Part shown: piece by piece, positions 27,906-37,047 of the stretch
Position numbering within the stretch: the stretch's first letter is position 1
How the letters are laid out: every line of letters starts with the position of its first letter
DNA from: Dokdonia sp. Hel_I_53
Lineage (GTDB): Bacteria > Bacteroidota > Bacteroidia > Flavobacteriales > Flavobacteriaceae
NCBI RefSeq assembly: GCF_007827465.1
Contig: NZ_VISL01000001.1
Coordinates: 2,866,001-2,930,000 of the forward strand
Reading direction: 5' to 3'
DNA length: 64,000 nucleotides
The notes under the pieces: generated by a model
The model's database searches: none
What the model saw: the letters and a program-made list of their open reading frames with translations, nothing else
Told to the model about the DNA's origin: nothing
Position numbers and translations under genes: made by a program

Positions 27906-28413
27906 ACTAGGAATTATCATACAAAGCTTCCGGATTTGGAAGTATAAATTACTCTCAACTAATGAGTCAATTGAGGGAGCTGCCATATTGCACCAACCTG
28001 CTCAAATTAATGGAAAAGGCCATGTACGCTTTCGCGAAAGCGTACACATAGGTGTCACAAATTCGCCTCAATTTTATAATACATACGCTTATATTGAAGC
28101 GAGGCAAATGGGTAGTGAAATTACTTTTGGGAGCAATGTGGCGATTAATAATAATTTTTGTGCCATTGCAAATGAATCTTATATTCACATAGGAGACAAT
28201 ACAACCATAGGGATGAATTGTGCTATATACAATTGCAATTTTCATAGCCTAGATCCTGAAAAAAGAAGACTAGAGACAGGAGAAAGTACACCTGTCATTA
28301 TCGGGAAAAACGTTTTTATTGGGAATAATGTGAGTATTTGGAAGGGTGTCACTATAGCTGATAATGTTGTGATTCCAGCGGGTAGTATAGTGACAAAAGA
28401 TATCGCTAATTAA
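27898..28413 (+). CDS. Left-handed beta-helix acyltransferase (WbbJ/WcaF-like)
   Basis: Hexapeptide-repeat O- or N-acetyltransferase. The C-terminal half shows IGDNTTIGMNCAIYNCNFHSLDP, with the probable catalytic His in NCNFHS, then IGKNVFIGNNVSIWKGVTIADNVVIPAGSIVTKDI as regular hexapeptide turns. It starts with GTG, overlapping the flippase by 8 bases. The product may acetylate the amino sugar (FdtC-like role) or a glycan; this cannot be decided. The longest in-gene palindrome of the window (24 bases, 28023-28046) encodes VRFRESVH in its N-terminal part. Confidence 0.85.
   Translation: MLKLGIIIQSFRIWKYKLLSTNESIEGAAILHQPAQINGKGHVRFRESVHIGVTNSPQFYNTYAYIEARQMGSEITFGSNVAINNNFCAIANESYIHIGDNTTIGMNCAIYNCNFHSLDPEKRRLETGESTPVIIGKNVFIGNNVSIWKGVTIADNVVIPAGSIVTKDIAN
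28023..28046. repeat. Iterated palindrome copy 10
   Basis: Perfect 24-base palindrome inside the acyltransferase gene, encoding RFRES. Confidence 0.95.
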
Positions 28414-28418
28414 ATTCG

Positions 28419-29555
28419 CTAATTATTATTCCACACGTCAAGATATTGTTGAGCAATAGTGATGTAATTGTGTTGTTCCTCAATAAATGCTCTTGCATTT
28501 TTACTAATATTATCCAGTTTTTCAGGATGTTCAATTAGGGTTTCTAAACTTTTAACGAGGTCTTCAACGCTTGGTGTTGCATCTATGGCAACAGTGTGAT
28601 CTAAATTATGATATTTTAAAAAATGTTTTCCTGCGCCCGTAAAAACTACTTTTCCCTTTGCCATAGCCTCAAGTGCATTATAACCTTGATCGTGGGAGTA
28701 TATTTGATCTAAAAGGATATGAGAGTCATTATAGGTTTTGATATATTCTGTATAAGGCAGGCTTTCTACAGTAATGACAGAAACTTTGTTAGGATATTTT
28801 TTCTGAATAATATCGAGCGCGGCTTCAAAAAGATCATTTCCTTTTTTAAAATAATTTGTCCGATTTATACCATGAAAGATCCTAATTTCCCCAGTTATGT
28901 TTAAAGACTTATAGGGTAAAATGTCAACATTAATCGGATTAGGAATAAGACCCAAATATTTTGGATGGTTTACAAGAGGTAAGTGATAATCCATATCTGT
29001 AGAAATTACTCCATCTATTAACTCGTATAGCTCCTCGCTTAATTTTTTATACTCTGGTTTGAGGTATTTAAGTGTAGGGTAAAACGAGTTTTCCTCAATT
29101 TTACCCTCTTTATAAGGAGTAGCAATAGTGTAGAGTAATTCGTTAGAAAATGCATGGGTCACACTTATATGATCCGTCCCACAAGAGAGTAGAAATAGTT
29201 TTTTATTATGTTCTTTGAGGAATTTGGCTGTTTCTAGTTCAAGTTCTGGAGTAGTTTGAAAACTAGATTCATTAATCAATTGTACAACATCATAGCCTGA
29301 GAGTTTTGATTTATGCTTTTGAAATTTTCCTCGTAGATCTACAGCTGCAATATCAATTGTAGTGAGTTTGAGGATCGCAAGTCTGAGTTTTTTTTTCAAT
29401 CCTTTTTGAAACCCGAGTTTAAGGGTTATATCTACAGGATAATTTTTGAAACCGTCACCAGAGCCTACAATGGTCACTTGATGACCTAAACCTAGCAACC
29501 CTTCTTTTAATGAGTTGTGTAAACGACTATATTCGCCTATAAGTAAGATGCGCAT
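28419..29555 (-). CDS. Glycosyltransferase (GT-B fold, GT4-like)
   Basis: The 378-residue product starts with MRILLIGEYSRLHNSLKEGL, as in GT-B enzymes with an early glycine-poor acceptor loop, and has the C-terminal donor-binding region YNDSHILLDQIYSHDQGYNALEAMAKGKVVFTG with the conserved glutamate in ALEAMA. No signal peptide or membrane helix. It is antisense to its neighbours within the polysaccharide cluster, ending 5 bases from the acyltransferase. Sugar specificity is not readable. Confidence 0.85.
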   Translation of the reverse strand: MRILLIGEYSRLHNSLKEGLLGLGHQVTIVGSGDGFKNYPVDITLKLGFQKGLKKKLRLAILKLTTIDIAAVDLRGKFQKHKSKLSGYDVVQLINESSFQTTPELELETAKFLKEHNKKLFLLSCGTDHISVTHAFSNELLYTIATPYKEGKIEENSFYPTLKYLKPEYKKLSEELYELIDGVISTDMDYHLPLVNHPKYLGLIPNPINVDILPYKSLNITGEIRIFHGINRTNYFKKGNDLFEAALDIIQKKYPNKVSVITVESLPYTEYIKTYNDSHILLDQIYSHDQGYNALEAMAKGKVVFTGAGKHFLKYHNLDHTVAIDATPSVEDLVKSLETLIEHPEKLDNISKNARAFIEEQHNYITIAQQYLDVWNNN

Positions 29556-29589
29556 TTGCTATATTTGATAGACTTTAAAATTACTTCTC

Positions 29590-30672
29590 TTGCCGAAAGA
29601 TACTCATAAAAAAATTGCGTTAGTCACTATTTCACTATCTGGAGGAGGAGCAGAGCGGTCTACAGCAATGCTTTCTAGAATGCTCGTAAGTCAAGGATTT
29701 AAAGTCCATATTATTACCCTTAATGATGAGGTTAGTTACGAGTATGCAGGTGTGCTTTATAATATGGGCTTAGAAAAAAATAAGGGAGATAATTTTTTAA
29801 AGAGAATCGCCAGATTCATGAATTTATCTAAGTATTTAAAGAATGAAAACTTTGATTTTATAATTGACAATAGAAGTAGGAACAATGTTTTAAAGGAGTG
29901 GATTTACCTTCATTACATCTATAGAAATCATAATTTAATTTATGTAAATCATAGTTCACTATTGTCTAATTATTTTACTTCCAATCAGCGTTTGTCAGAA
30001 AAAATGGCTCACTCAGCAGTTGGGTTGATTGGTGTTTCACAGCACATCACGGAAGCTATTAATTCGAATTTTAAAGTTAAGAAAGCGAAGACGATTTTTA
30101 ATCCCATTGAAAACGTCGAAACAATAGAGCATATTGATTCCAAACATCCATATTTCATCTTTGTGGGACGAATTGAAGATAAGGTGAAGAATTTAAGTTT
30201 GTTAATACACGCTTTCGCGAAAGCAAAAAAAGAAAATTACCATTTGAGAATCTATGGTGATGGAAGTGATAAAAATAAAATGCATCAATTAGTAAAGACG
30301 CTGAACATGGAATCTCGCATAAAGTTTTATCCATTTCAACAGGATATCACAAATGAAATAGCATCAGCTAGAGCATTATTACTTACGAGTCATTATGAAG
30401 GTTTTCCTCGCGCCTTAATAGAATCATTAAGTGTAGGTACTCCAGTCATATCTGTTAACTGCGTTAGTGGCCCAGCCGAAATAATTACGAATAATCACAA
30501 CGGTTTGCTGGTTGAAAATCACAATGAGGACAAGTTTTCTAACGCAATCGAATCTTTTATCTTTGATGAGCAGCTCTATATGAACTGTAAGTCTAATGCA
30601 AAAAATAGTGTTTCACATTTATCACTAGTTAAGATAGCACAGGAGTGGAGCAATTATATTACTAGTTTATGA
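29590..30672 (+). CDS. Glycosyltransferase family 4
   Basis: GT-B retaining glycosyltransferase of 360 residues. Motifs: ALVTISLSGGGAERST near the N terminus (acceptor side), PYFIFVGRIEDKVKNLSLLIHAFAKAKK at the start of the nucleotide-sugar domain, LLLTSHYEGFPRALIESLSVGTPVIS with the E-x7-E region, and ASARALLL. The start codon is TTG at 29590; no ATG upstream fits. A palindrome copy at 30211-30224 encodes AFAKA. It overlaps the ketoisomerase gene by 4 bases. Confidence 0.92.
   Translation: MPKDTHKKIALVTISLSGGGAERSTAMLSRMLVSQGFKVHIITLNDEVSYEYAGVLYNMGLEKNKGDNFLKRIARFMNLSKYLKNENFDFIIDNRSRNNVLKEWIYLHYIYRNHNLIYVNHSSLLSNYFTSNQRLSEKMAHSAVGLIGVSQHITEAINSNFKVKKAKTIFNPIENVETIEHIDSKHPYFIFVGRIEDKVKNLSLLIHAFAKAKKENYHLRIYGDGSDKNKMHQLVKTLNMESRIKFYPFQQDITNEIASARALLLTSHYEGFPRALIESLSVGTPVISVNCVSGPAEIITNNHNGLLVENHNEDKFSNAIESFIFDEQLYMNCKSNAKNSVSHLSLVKIAQEWSNYITSL
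30211..30224. repeat. Iterated palindrome copy 11
   Basis: Fourteen-base palindrome inside the GT4 gene, encoding AFAKA. Confidence 0.95.
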
Positions 30673-31070
30673 TAGAAAAATCACTCGTACATTGGATAGA
30701 CATACCAAGAATAACTGATCCACGTGGTAATCTTGCTGTGATTGAAGGCACAACGATACCTTATAAAATAGAGCGTGTGTATTATTTGCATGATGTGCCT
30801 AGTGATGCTTATCGTGGAGGTCATGCGCACAATGAATGTCAAGAATTGCTTATTCCAGTTAGTGGTAGTTTTGAAGTGCTTCTCGATAATGGAAATTGCC
30901 AAGAAAGAGTGACGCTCAATAAACCAAATAAAGGATTACTTATCAATAAAGGAATATGGAGGGAGCTAGATAATTTTTCTTCTGGTGCAGTATGTTTGGT
31001 ACTGGCTTCTCATGAGTTTGATGAAGGTGATTATATACGTGATTTTAATAATTTTAAGGAATCAAAATGA
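30669..31070 (+). CDS. dTDP-sugar 3,4-ketoisomerase, FdtA/QdtA-like cupin
   Basis: Small cupin (133 residues) isomerising dTDP-4-keto-6-deoxyglucose to a 3-keto sugar before transamination. The family signature is clear: ITDPRGNLAVIEG, PYKIERVYYLHDVPSDAYRGGHAH with catalytic-site histidines, ELLIPVSGSFEVLLDNG, and VLASHEFDEGDYIRDFNNF. Together with the FdtB-like aminotransferase at 25507 it predicts a 3-amino-3,6-dideoxyhexose in the surface glycan. The RmlA/RmlB steps are not in the window. It overlaps the convergent glycosyltransferase by 9 bases. Confidence 0.9.
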   Translation: MIEKSLVHWIDIPRITDPRGNLAVIEGTTIPYKIERVYYLHDVPSDAYRGGHAHNECQELLIPVSGSFEVLLDNGNCQERVTLNKPNKGLLINKGIWRELDNFSSGAVCLVLASHEFDEGDYIRDFNNFKESK

Positions 31071-31994
31071 GGAGAGTCTAATTCCAAGTTTTTCTAATCC
31101 GCCTTGGGTTTTTAAAGCCATTTTAAGCATCGATATAGGTAAACCTACGAGCCATCGCTGCCTCCGGGTAAGATTTTTTTTATCTAAATTTTTTAAATAA
31201 TCTTTTGCTTGCTGTTTCTCTCCCCATAATCTAGCTCTTAAGGTTAATGAATATCGATTTAAGTCTAAGTACTTTTTGAGGGCTTTATTTTCTTTTTCTT
31301 CTTCTTTAAATTTATTTAATTTTAAACAATCTTTTGTTGATTTGATACTTTTATAAAGGCTCTTAGGGGCAAATTTATAAATAACGAGTGGAGTAGTAGA
31401 AAATGCAATCCTATATGCAAGACCTATACGTATCCAAAGATCTGTATCTTGACCACTCTTTATTGTAGGATCATAATTGCCTATGTTGTTAAAGACTTCG
31501 CGGTGTAGGGTAGTAGAACTGCTGTGTAGGACACATTGTTTAAAACTACTTTTGAAAAAGTCTAAATCTAACATTTTTGTGTTTCCGGCTGTTGAAAAAC
31601 TATAGTTGCATAGCGAGCTACTATTTTTTGTTTCTCGTATTAACTGTGCAGTAAAAACGCGGTGATTTTTAAAAGCTTTTATAAGGGCCATCATTTCTTT
31701 TAAATAGTCAGGTTTCCATAAATCATCTCCATCAAGCAATGAAATATAATCTCCTTTAGCGATATTAATACCGATATTCCTAGCAGCCCCTGCACCCACA
31801 TTTTTATCAAGAAGGATATATTTTATTTTTTTTTTAGATATAGAATTGATAATCTCATCACTACGATCAGTAGAAGCGTCATTTACCACAATAATTTCAT
31901 AATCTGTAAATGTCTGACGTAAGACACTATCTAAGGTCTCCTTAATATGGGACGCTTTATTATAAACAGATATGATGACGGAAAATTTAGGCAA
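31062..31994 (-). CDS. Glycosyltransferase family 2
   Basis: GT-A inverting glycosyltransferase, 310 residues. It starts PKFSVIISVYNKASHIKETLDSVLRQTFTDYEIIVVNDASTD (nucleotide-binding region) and has the DxD-type motif ISLLDGDDLW, then SGQDTDLWIRIGLAYR with the probable catalytic base region ED/QDTD. The C-terminal ~90 residues are basic and rich in leucine. Divergent from the next glycosyltransferase and convergent with the ketoisomerase. Confidence 0.92.
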   Translation of the reverse strand: MPKFSVIISVYNKASHIKETLDSVLRQTFTDYEIIVVNDASTDRSDEIINSISKKKIKYILLDKNVGAGAARNIGINIAKGDYISLLDGDDLWKPDYLKEMMALIKAFKNHRVFTAQLIRETKNSSSLCNYSFSTAGNTKMLDLDFFKSSFKQCVLHSSSTTLHREVFNNIGNYDPTIKSGQDTDLWIRIGLAYRIAFSTTPLVIYKFAPKSLYKSIKSTKDCLKLNKFKEEEKENKALKKYLDLNRYSLTLRARLWGEKQQAKDYLKNLDKKNLTRRQRWLVGLPISMLKMALKTQGGLEKLGIRLSSF

Positions 31995-32098
31995 TTTCAG
32001 TTTGTTTTATCTTAACTAAAGATACATCATAGAGAATTGAAATATTAAATAAAAATCTTTGTTTATTTGTGATAGGTAGGTAAATACGAATTTTTAAA

Positions 32099-32836
32099 AT
32101 TTTAAATCTTATAACACTTTCTATAATTATACCCGCATGGAATCAACTCGCATTACTAAAAAAGTGTGTGGATTCCATTATGAATCAATCTTTTACGGAG
32201 TATGAAGTTTGGATTATTGATGGAAATTCTACGGATGGTTCTAAAGAGTATTTAAAATTATTGCCCTCTCAGTATAAGTGGATTTCAGAAAATGATACAG
32301 GCATTTATGAAGCAATGAATAAGGGAATAAAGAGATCAAAAGGTGATTGGCTTTACTTTTTGGGTACAGACGATGTTTTATATGACACTGAAGTATTCTC
32401 AAAAGCATCAAAACACTTTAATAGTAATGACAAGGTAGTTTTAGGGAGCATTGTGATGAATGACCAAAGTAATTCGCTAAAAACAAATAACCATAGGGTA
32501 CTGTCCTCAAATTTAACTAGATTGTTATGGTTTAAAAATACAGTTCACCATCAGGGAGCTTTTTATCATAAGAATGTTTTTGAAAATAATATGTATGATG
32601 AGTCCTTAAAAGTGCTGGGAGATTATAAAATCAATTTAAAGCTTTTTATAGAAAAAAAATCTTTTAAGAAAATTGATTTAATCATTGCGAAATGCGGCAA
32701 TAATGGTATTTCAAAAAAATATAATTGGTCTTTATATAAAGAAGAAATAGCTATAAAAAGTGAACTAAGCTCTTTTGTCATAAGACCCTTTTATCTTGTG
32801 ATAGCTTTTTTGAAATATTGTTATAAAAATAGATAG
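32099..32836 (+). CDS. Glycosyltransferase family 2 with probable ATT start
   Basis: WcaA/GT2-type glycosyltransferase. The first conventional start (GTG at 32168) would remove the first beta strand of the GT-A fold. Reading upstream in frame from 32168 to the stop TAA at 32081 gives ILNLITLSIIIPAWN-QLALLKKCVDSIM, the standard GT2 N terminus, but with no ATG, GTG or TTG. The best candidate start is ATT at 32099 (245 residues). Later motifs are normal: WIIDGNSTDGS, NDTGIYEAMNKGI, LYFLGTDDVLYD and the HHQGAFYH acceptor-site segment. Last gene of the polysaccharide cluster; tail to tail with ftsE. Confidence 0.82.
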   Translation: MLNLITLSIIIPAWNQLALLKKCVDSIMNQSFTEYEVWIIDGNSTDGSKEYLKLLPSQYKWISENDTGIYEAMNKGIKRSKGDWLYFLGTDDVLYDTEVFSKASKHFNSNDKVVLGSIVMNDQSNSLKTNNHRVLSSNLTRLLWFKNTVHHQGAFYHKNVFENNMYDESLKVLGDYKINLKLFIEKKSFKKIDLIIAKCGNNGISKKYNWSLYKEEIAIKSELSSFVIRPFYLVIAFLKYCYKNR

Positions 32837-32837
32837 T

Positions 32838-33521
32838 TTAGACGGTTTTTTGTACCACTTCAAATATTTTGTTTCCATCACATTTTAGTGTTTTTGATGG
32901 ATATTTTAGAAGTAAGGCATAGTCATGAGTAGCCATTAATATAGTATTTCCATTTTTATTAATTTCTTGCAGAACCTCCATGATTTCAACGCTTGTTTGA
33001 GGATCAAGATTTCCTGTAGGCTCATCTGCAAGAATAAGTTCTGGGTCATTAAGAAGTGCTCTTGCAATGGCAACACGTTGTTGCTCTCCACCAGATAACT
33101 GATAAGGATATTTAAATCCCTTACTTTTCATACCCACTTTATCAAGTACGGCTTCTATTTTAGAATCAATAGCGACTTTTTCCTTCCATCCAGTTGCTCT
33201 CAAAACAAATCGTAAGTTATCATTAATGGTACGATCATTAAGTAACTTGAAATCTTGAAAAACAACACCTAGCTTACGACGTAAAAAAGGTATTTGTTTT
33301 TCTTTAAGACCGTTGAGGTCAAAACCTACAATACTACCCTTGCCTTCGTTAAGGGGAAGGTCACCATATAAGGTTTTCATAAAACTACTCTTTCCTGATC
33401 CTGTTTTACCAATGAGATATACGAAATCACCTGATTCTATAGTAACATTTACTTCAGATAGAATTAGATTTTCCCTTTGGTAAATTGCAGCGTGTGAGAG
33501 TTGTAATACAGGTTGAGCCAT
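32838..33521 (-). CDS. ftsE: Cell-division ABC transporter ATP-binding protein FtsE
   Basis: FtsE pairs with FtsX to control septal and cell-wall hydrolases. The 227-residue product is a single ABC ATPase with Walker [11 protein letters not shown] (about 39-48), Q-loop VVFQDFKLL, signature [19 protein letters not shown], Walker [13 protein letters not shown] and the H-loop MATHDY. No ftsX is adjacent, so the assignment rests on similarity to FtsE-class ATPases (LolD/MacB-type is the alternative). Confidence 0.82.
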   Translation of the reverse strand: MAQPVLQLSHAAIYQRENLILSEVNVTIESGDFVYLIGKTGSGKSSFMKTLYGDLPLNEGKGSIVGFDLNGLKEKQIPFLRRKLGVVFQDFKLLNDRTINDNLRFVLRATGWKEKVAIDSKIEAVLDKVGMKSKGFKYPYQLSGGEQQRVAIARALLNDPELILADEPTGNLDPQTSVEIMEVLQEINKNGNTILMATHDYALLLKYPSKTLKCDGNKIFEVVQKTV

Positions 33522-33912
33522 TATATAGATTTTCTAGATGTCAAAGTAACGCAATTTTAAGCAGCGCCGCAAAGCAGATACCTTTGAAATAATATTAATG
33601 AGCTATAAAAAAATGAATAGTTGAATGATGTTAAGAATCAAAAGCTAAGCAAATATTTCATTCAAAGAACAGGAGCAATAAGTTTAAAGTAGAGTATTTG
33701 TGTAGAATGCTATATGCTCATCTCTTGTTAAAATCCTTTTCACAACTTCACATAATTAACTATAAAATCTGGCGTTATCCTAGAGGAAGAAAAGTAACTT
33801 TGAAAAGATGGTGTGCTATTTTGTATATCCCATTATAAAGTAGTTTGTATCAAACTTTGTCACATTAAGGTTACATCCATCATCAAATCAAAAATAAAAC
33901 TAAATTTGTATT
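33522..33912. other. Divergent intergenic region between ftsE and the TPR gene
   Basis: About 390 AT-rich bases with no coding potential beyond short frames. A TAAATTTG -7-like box at 33901-33908 is only 5 bases from the TPR start codon, so it would make a nearly leaderless transcript. No palindrome copy, hairpin terminator or recognisable RNA was seen. Confidence 0.5.
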
Positions 33913-36900
33913 ATGCACAGAATCAAGTTTCTACTTGTTGCATTTATTTTATATTCAACAATATCAACAGCTCAACAATCTGCTATCTATACCAATGACT
34001 TAGCAAAATATAATAAGGCTTTGTCTTTATACAATAGTGAGCAATATCTTGCCTCTCAAACCTTATTTGAAGAAGTACAAAGAGAGTCTAAAGATAACGC
34101 TGTAAAAGGTGATTGTGCCTATTATATAGCAAATGCTGCAGTGCGACTCAATCAACAAGGTGCAGATGACTTAATGCTCACCTTTGTCACAGAGTATCCT
34201 ACTAGCACAAAACGCAATAGTGCATTTTTAGATGTAGCTTCCTATTATTTTGAAAATGGAAAATATGCGTACGCCCGTAAATGGTATGATCGAGTAGAGG
34301 AAAAGAATCTATCACTTGGAGAAAGAGAAACTTACAATTTTAATAATGGATATGCGTATTTCAAAAGCAACCGTTTTGATGATGCTAAGAAATATTTTAA
34401 CCGTGTTAGAGACTCAAAAAAATATGGATCCCAAGCAAAATATTACATAGGCTTTATGGCTTATGAAGGGGATGATTATGAATCGGCGTCAGAGTTATTT
34501 GACCAAGTAGAAGCAGAAACAAGCGGGGAGTATAATGAAGATCTTGCTTACTTTAAAGCAGATCTTAATTTTAAACTTGGCAAATTTGATGAAGCAATTA
34601 CTGAGGGTAAATCTCAGCTCCCAAAAGCAAACCCTAAAGAAAAATCAGAGCTTAACAAGATCATCGGAGAAAGTTACTTTAATAAAGAAAACTACGCCCA
34701 AGCCTTACCTTATTTAAAGGAATATAAAGGCAAACGCGGTAAATGGAATAACACAGATTATTATCAACTAGGTTATGCGTACTATAAGCAAAAAGATTAC
34801 TTAAATGCTATTAATGAATTCAATAAGATAATTGACGGTCGCAATAGCACTGCTCAAAATGCTTATTACCATCTTGCAGAGTCATACTTGAAGCTAGAAA
34901 AAAAACAAGAAGCATTGAATGCATTTAAAAATGCATCAGAAATGAATTTTATAGATAAAATCAAAGAGGATAGTGGTTTGAATTATGCAAAACTTAGTTA
35001 TGAGATTGGGAATGCCTATAAACCTACTCCTACTGTTATTGCAGATTATCTAGAAGAATACCCTAAAACTTCAGCAAAAGCAGAGTTAGAAATTTTACTT
35101 ATTGATTCTTATATCACATCGAAGAATTATAAAGAGGCAATGCGTTTGCTAGAAAGTAAAAACAATACAAATAATAATAAGGCATATCAAAAAGTAGCTT
35201 TCTTATATGGACTAGAATTATTTAATGAAGCAGACTACATAACAGCAAAAGAGACATTTCAAAAATCATTAAAAGAACCAATAGATCCATTTTACATAAC
35301 GAGAGCGACTTATTGGGATGCAGAGACTGATTTCGTTACAAATAATTTTGAACAAGCCATTATTGGATATAAGCAGTTTCTTGGGTTTGCTAATGCAGCA
35401 ACTACGCCAGAATATGAAGATATAAATTACAATCTAGCATATGCTTATTTTTCAAATAAACAGTATGAGCAAGCAGCTACTTATTTTGAAAATTATACAA
35501 AAGAATCAAAAGAGGATATTACAAGATTAAATGATGCCTACCTTCGTTTGGGTGATAGTAAATTTATATCCAGTAAATATTGGCCAGCTCTAGAAGCCTA
35601 CAATCAATCCATTGCTCTAAATAACTCTGGACAAGATTATGCTACTTTTCAAAAATCTATGAGCTATGGATTTATTAATAAGAACTCAGAGAAAATCGAA
35701 GGACTTCAGAGTTTTGCACGTAAATTTCCAACATCTTCATACCGCGACGATGCACTCTATGAACTAGGAAATATATATGTCTCTCAAAATAAAAAAGATC
35801 AAGCTGTATCAGCTTACAATCAATTAATTAGTGATGTTCCAGGTAGTTCATATGTGTCAAAAGCCCTACTTAAAAAGGCATTGATTTATGATAACAGTAA
35901 CCGCTCAGACGAGGCACTTACTATATTAAAACAAGTAGCTAGTGACTACCCAGGAACTCCAGAAGCATTGCAAGCTGTTACTACTGCTAAATTAATTTAC
36001 ATTGATCTAGGACGTGTTAATGAGTACGGTCAGTGGGTGAGTACTTTAGATTTTATTGATGTAGAAGATTCAGAGCTTGACGAGGCGTCTTACACACAGG
36101 CAGAAAAGCAATATTTAGACAACAACACAAGTCAAGCAGAAAAACTATTTCAAGAGTATTTAGGGAGATATCCTAATGGACAGAGAGCATTACAATCACA
36201 TTTTTATTTAGGACAAATCGCTTTCGCGAAAGCGCAATACCCTAAAACAATTCCACACTATCAATTTGTTTTGGAAAGAGAGCGCAATGAGTTTACAGAG
36301 CAAGCCCTTGCTAGGTTAGGACAAGTGTTTTTAACGCAGAAGAATTATATGGACGCTACACCAGTTCTTAAAAGACTAGAAACGGAAGCAGATTTTCCTC
36401 AAAACGTAATTTTTGCGCAATCAAATTTGATGAAATCATATTATGAGCAAAGTAATTATCAAGAGGCAATTTCATACGCAGAAAAAGTATTAACCAACAG
36501 TAAAATTGACAATAAAATTAAGAGCGACGCTCAAGTCGTTATTGCAAGATCTTCAATACAAAATAATAATCAAGAACGTGCAAAAAAAGCGTATGCAGAG
36601 GTTCGAAAAATAGCGACAGGCTCTCTAGCCGCTGAAGCGTTATATTATGATGCTTACTTTAAAAATAGTGAAAAGCGTTATAAAGATTCAAATACCTCAG
36701 TTCAGAAATTAGCAAAAGAATATAGTGGGTATAAGGAGTATGGAGCGAGAGGTCTAGTACTTATGGCAAAGAACTTTTATGGTCTAGGAGATGCTTATCA
36801 AGCTACTTATATTTTAGAAAGTGTCACTAAGAATTTTACTGACTTTCCAGACGTAGTAGAAGAGGCTAAGGATGAGCTCATCATTATTAAATCAAATGAG

Positions 36901-36933
36901 TCTAAAACTAATGCTTCTGTCGAGGAGGGTTAA
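33913..36933 (+). CDS. Large tetratricopeptide-repeat protein, exported
   Basis: The 1006-residue product has a short signal peptide (HRIKFLLVAFILYSTISTAQ) and then TPR-type helix pairs along nearly its whole length; repeats of the A..YY.A...L...-FDEA...F form are visible about every 34-40 residues (examples near residues 130, 205, 295, 600 and 770). No enzyme domain. It is predicted periplasmic or outer-membrane associated, a scaffold for protein contacts. An outer-membrane barrel gene follows 114 bases later on the same strand, a pairing that suggests a shared complex. A palindrome copy at 36219-36234 encodes IAFAKAQ within a repeat. Function unknown. Confidence 0.85.
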   Translation: MHRIKFLLVAFILYSTISTAQQSAIYTNDLAKYNKALSLYNSEQYLASQTLFEEVQRESKDNAVKGDCAYYIANAAVRLNQQGADDLMLTFVTEYPTSTKRNSAFLDVASYYFENGKYAYARKWYDRVEEKNLSLGERETYNFNNGYAYFKSNRFDDAKKYFNRVRDSKKYGSQAKYYIGFMAYEGDDYESASELFDQVEAETSGEYNEDLAYFKADLNFKLGKFDEAITEGKSQLPKANPKEKSELNKIIGESYFNKENYAQALPYLKEYKGKRGKWNNTDYYQLGYAYYKQKDYLNAINEFNKIIDGRNSTAQNAYYHLAESYLKLEKKQEALNAFKNASEMNFIDKIKEDSGLNYAKLSYEIGNAYKPTPTVIADYLEEYPKTSAKAELEILLIDSYITSKNYKEAMRLLESKNNTNNNKAYQKVAFLYGLELFNEADYITAKETFQKSLKEPIDPFYITRATYWDAETDFVTNNFEQAIIGYKQFLGFANAATTPEYEDINYNLAYAYFSNKQYEQAATYFENYTKESKEDITRLNDAYLRLGDSKFISSKYWPALEAYNQSIALNNSGQDYATFQKSMSYGFINKNSEKIEGLQSFARKFPTSSYRDDALYELGNIYVSQNKKDQAVSAYNQLISDVPGSSYVSKALLKKALIYDNSNRSDEALTILKQVASDYPGTPEALQAVTTAKLIYIDLGRVNEYGQWVSTLDFIDVEDSELDEASYTQAEKQYLDNNTSQAEKLFQEYLGRYPNGQRALQSHFYLGQIAFAKAQYPKTIPHYQFVLERERNEFTEQALARLGQVFLTQKNYMDATPVLKRLETEADFPQNVIFAQSNLMKSYYEQSNYQEAISYAEKVLTNSKIDNKIKSDAQVVIARSSIQNNNQERAKKAYAEVRKIATGSLAAEALYYDAYFKNSEKRYKDSNTSVQKLAKEYSGYKEYGARGLVLMAKNFYGLGDAYQATYILESVTKNFTDFPDVVEEAKDELIIIKSNESKTNASVEEG
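36219..36234. repeat. Iterated palindrome copy 12
   Basis: Full 16 bases inside the TPR gene, encoding AFAKA. Confidence 0.95.
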
Positions 36934-37047
36934 CTCTACAAAAGGAAAGTTAGCCAAGAATAAGCAATCGATGAGAATCGTTTTACTATAAGAATGCGCT
37001 AGGGGGGAGGTCAACATAAAATTAATTTGAATAAGTATACAAGTCAT

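Noticed and set aside
33813..33998. Small frame upstream of and overlapping the TPR gene
   Set aside because: It is out of frame with the TPR gene, has no signal or homology features, and lies in a likely promoter region.
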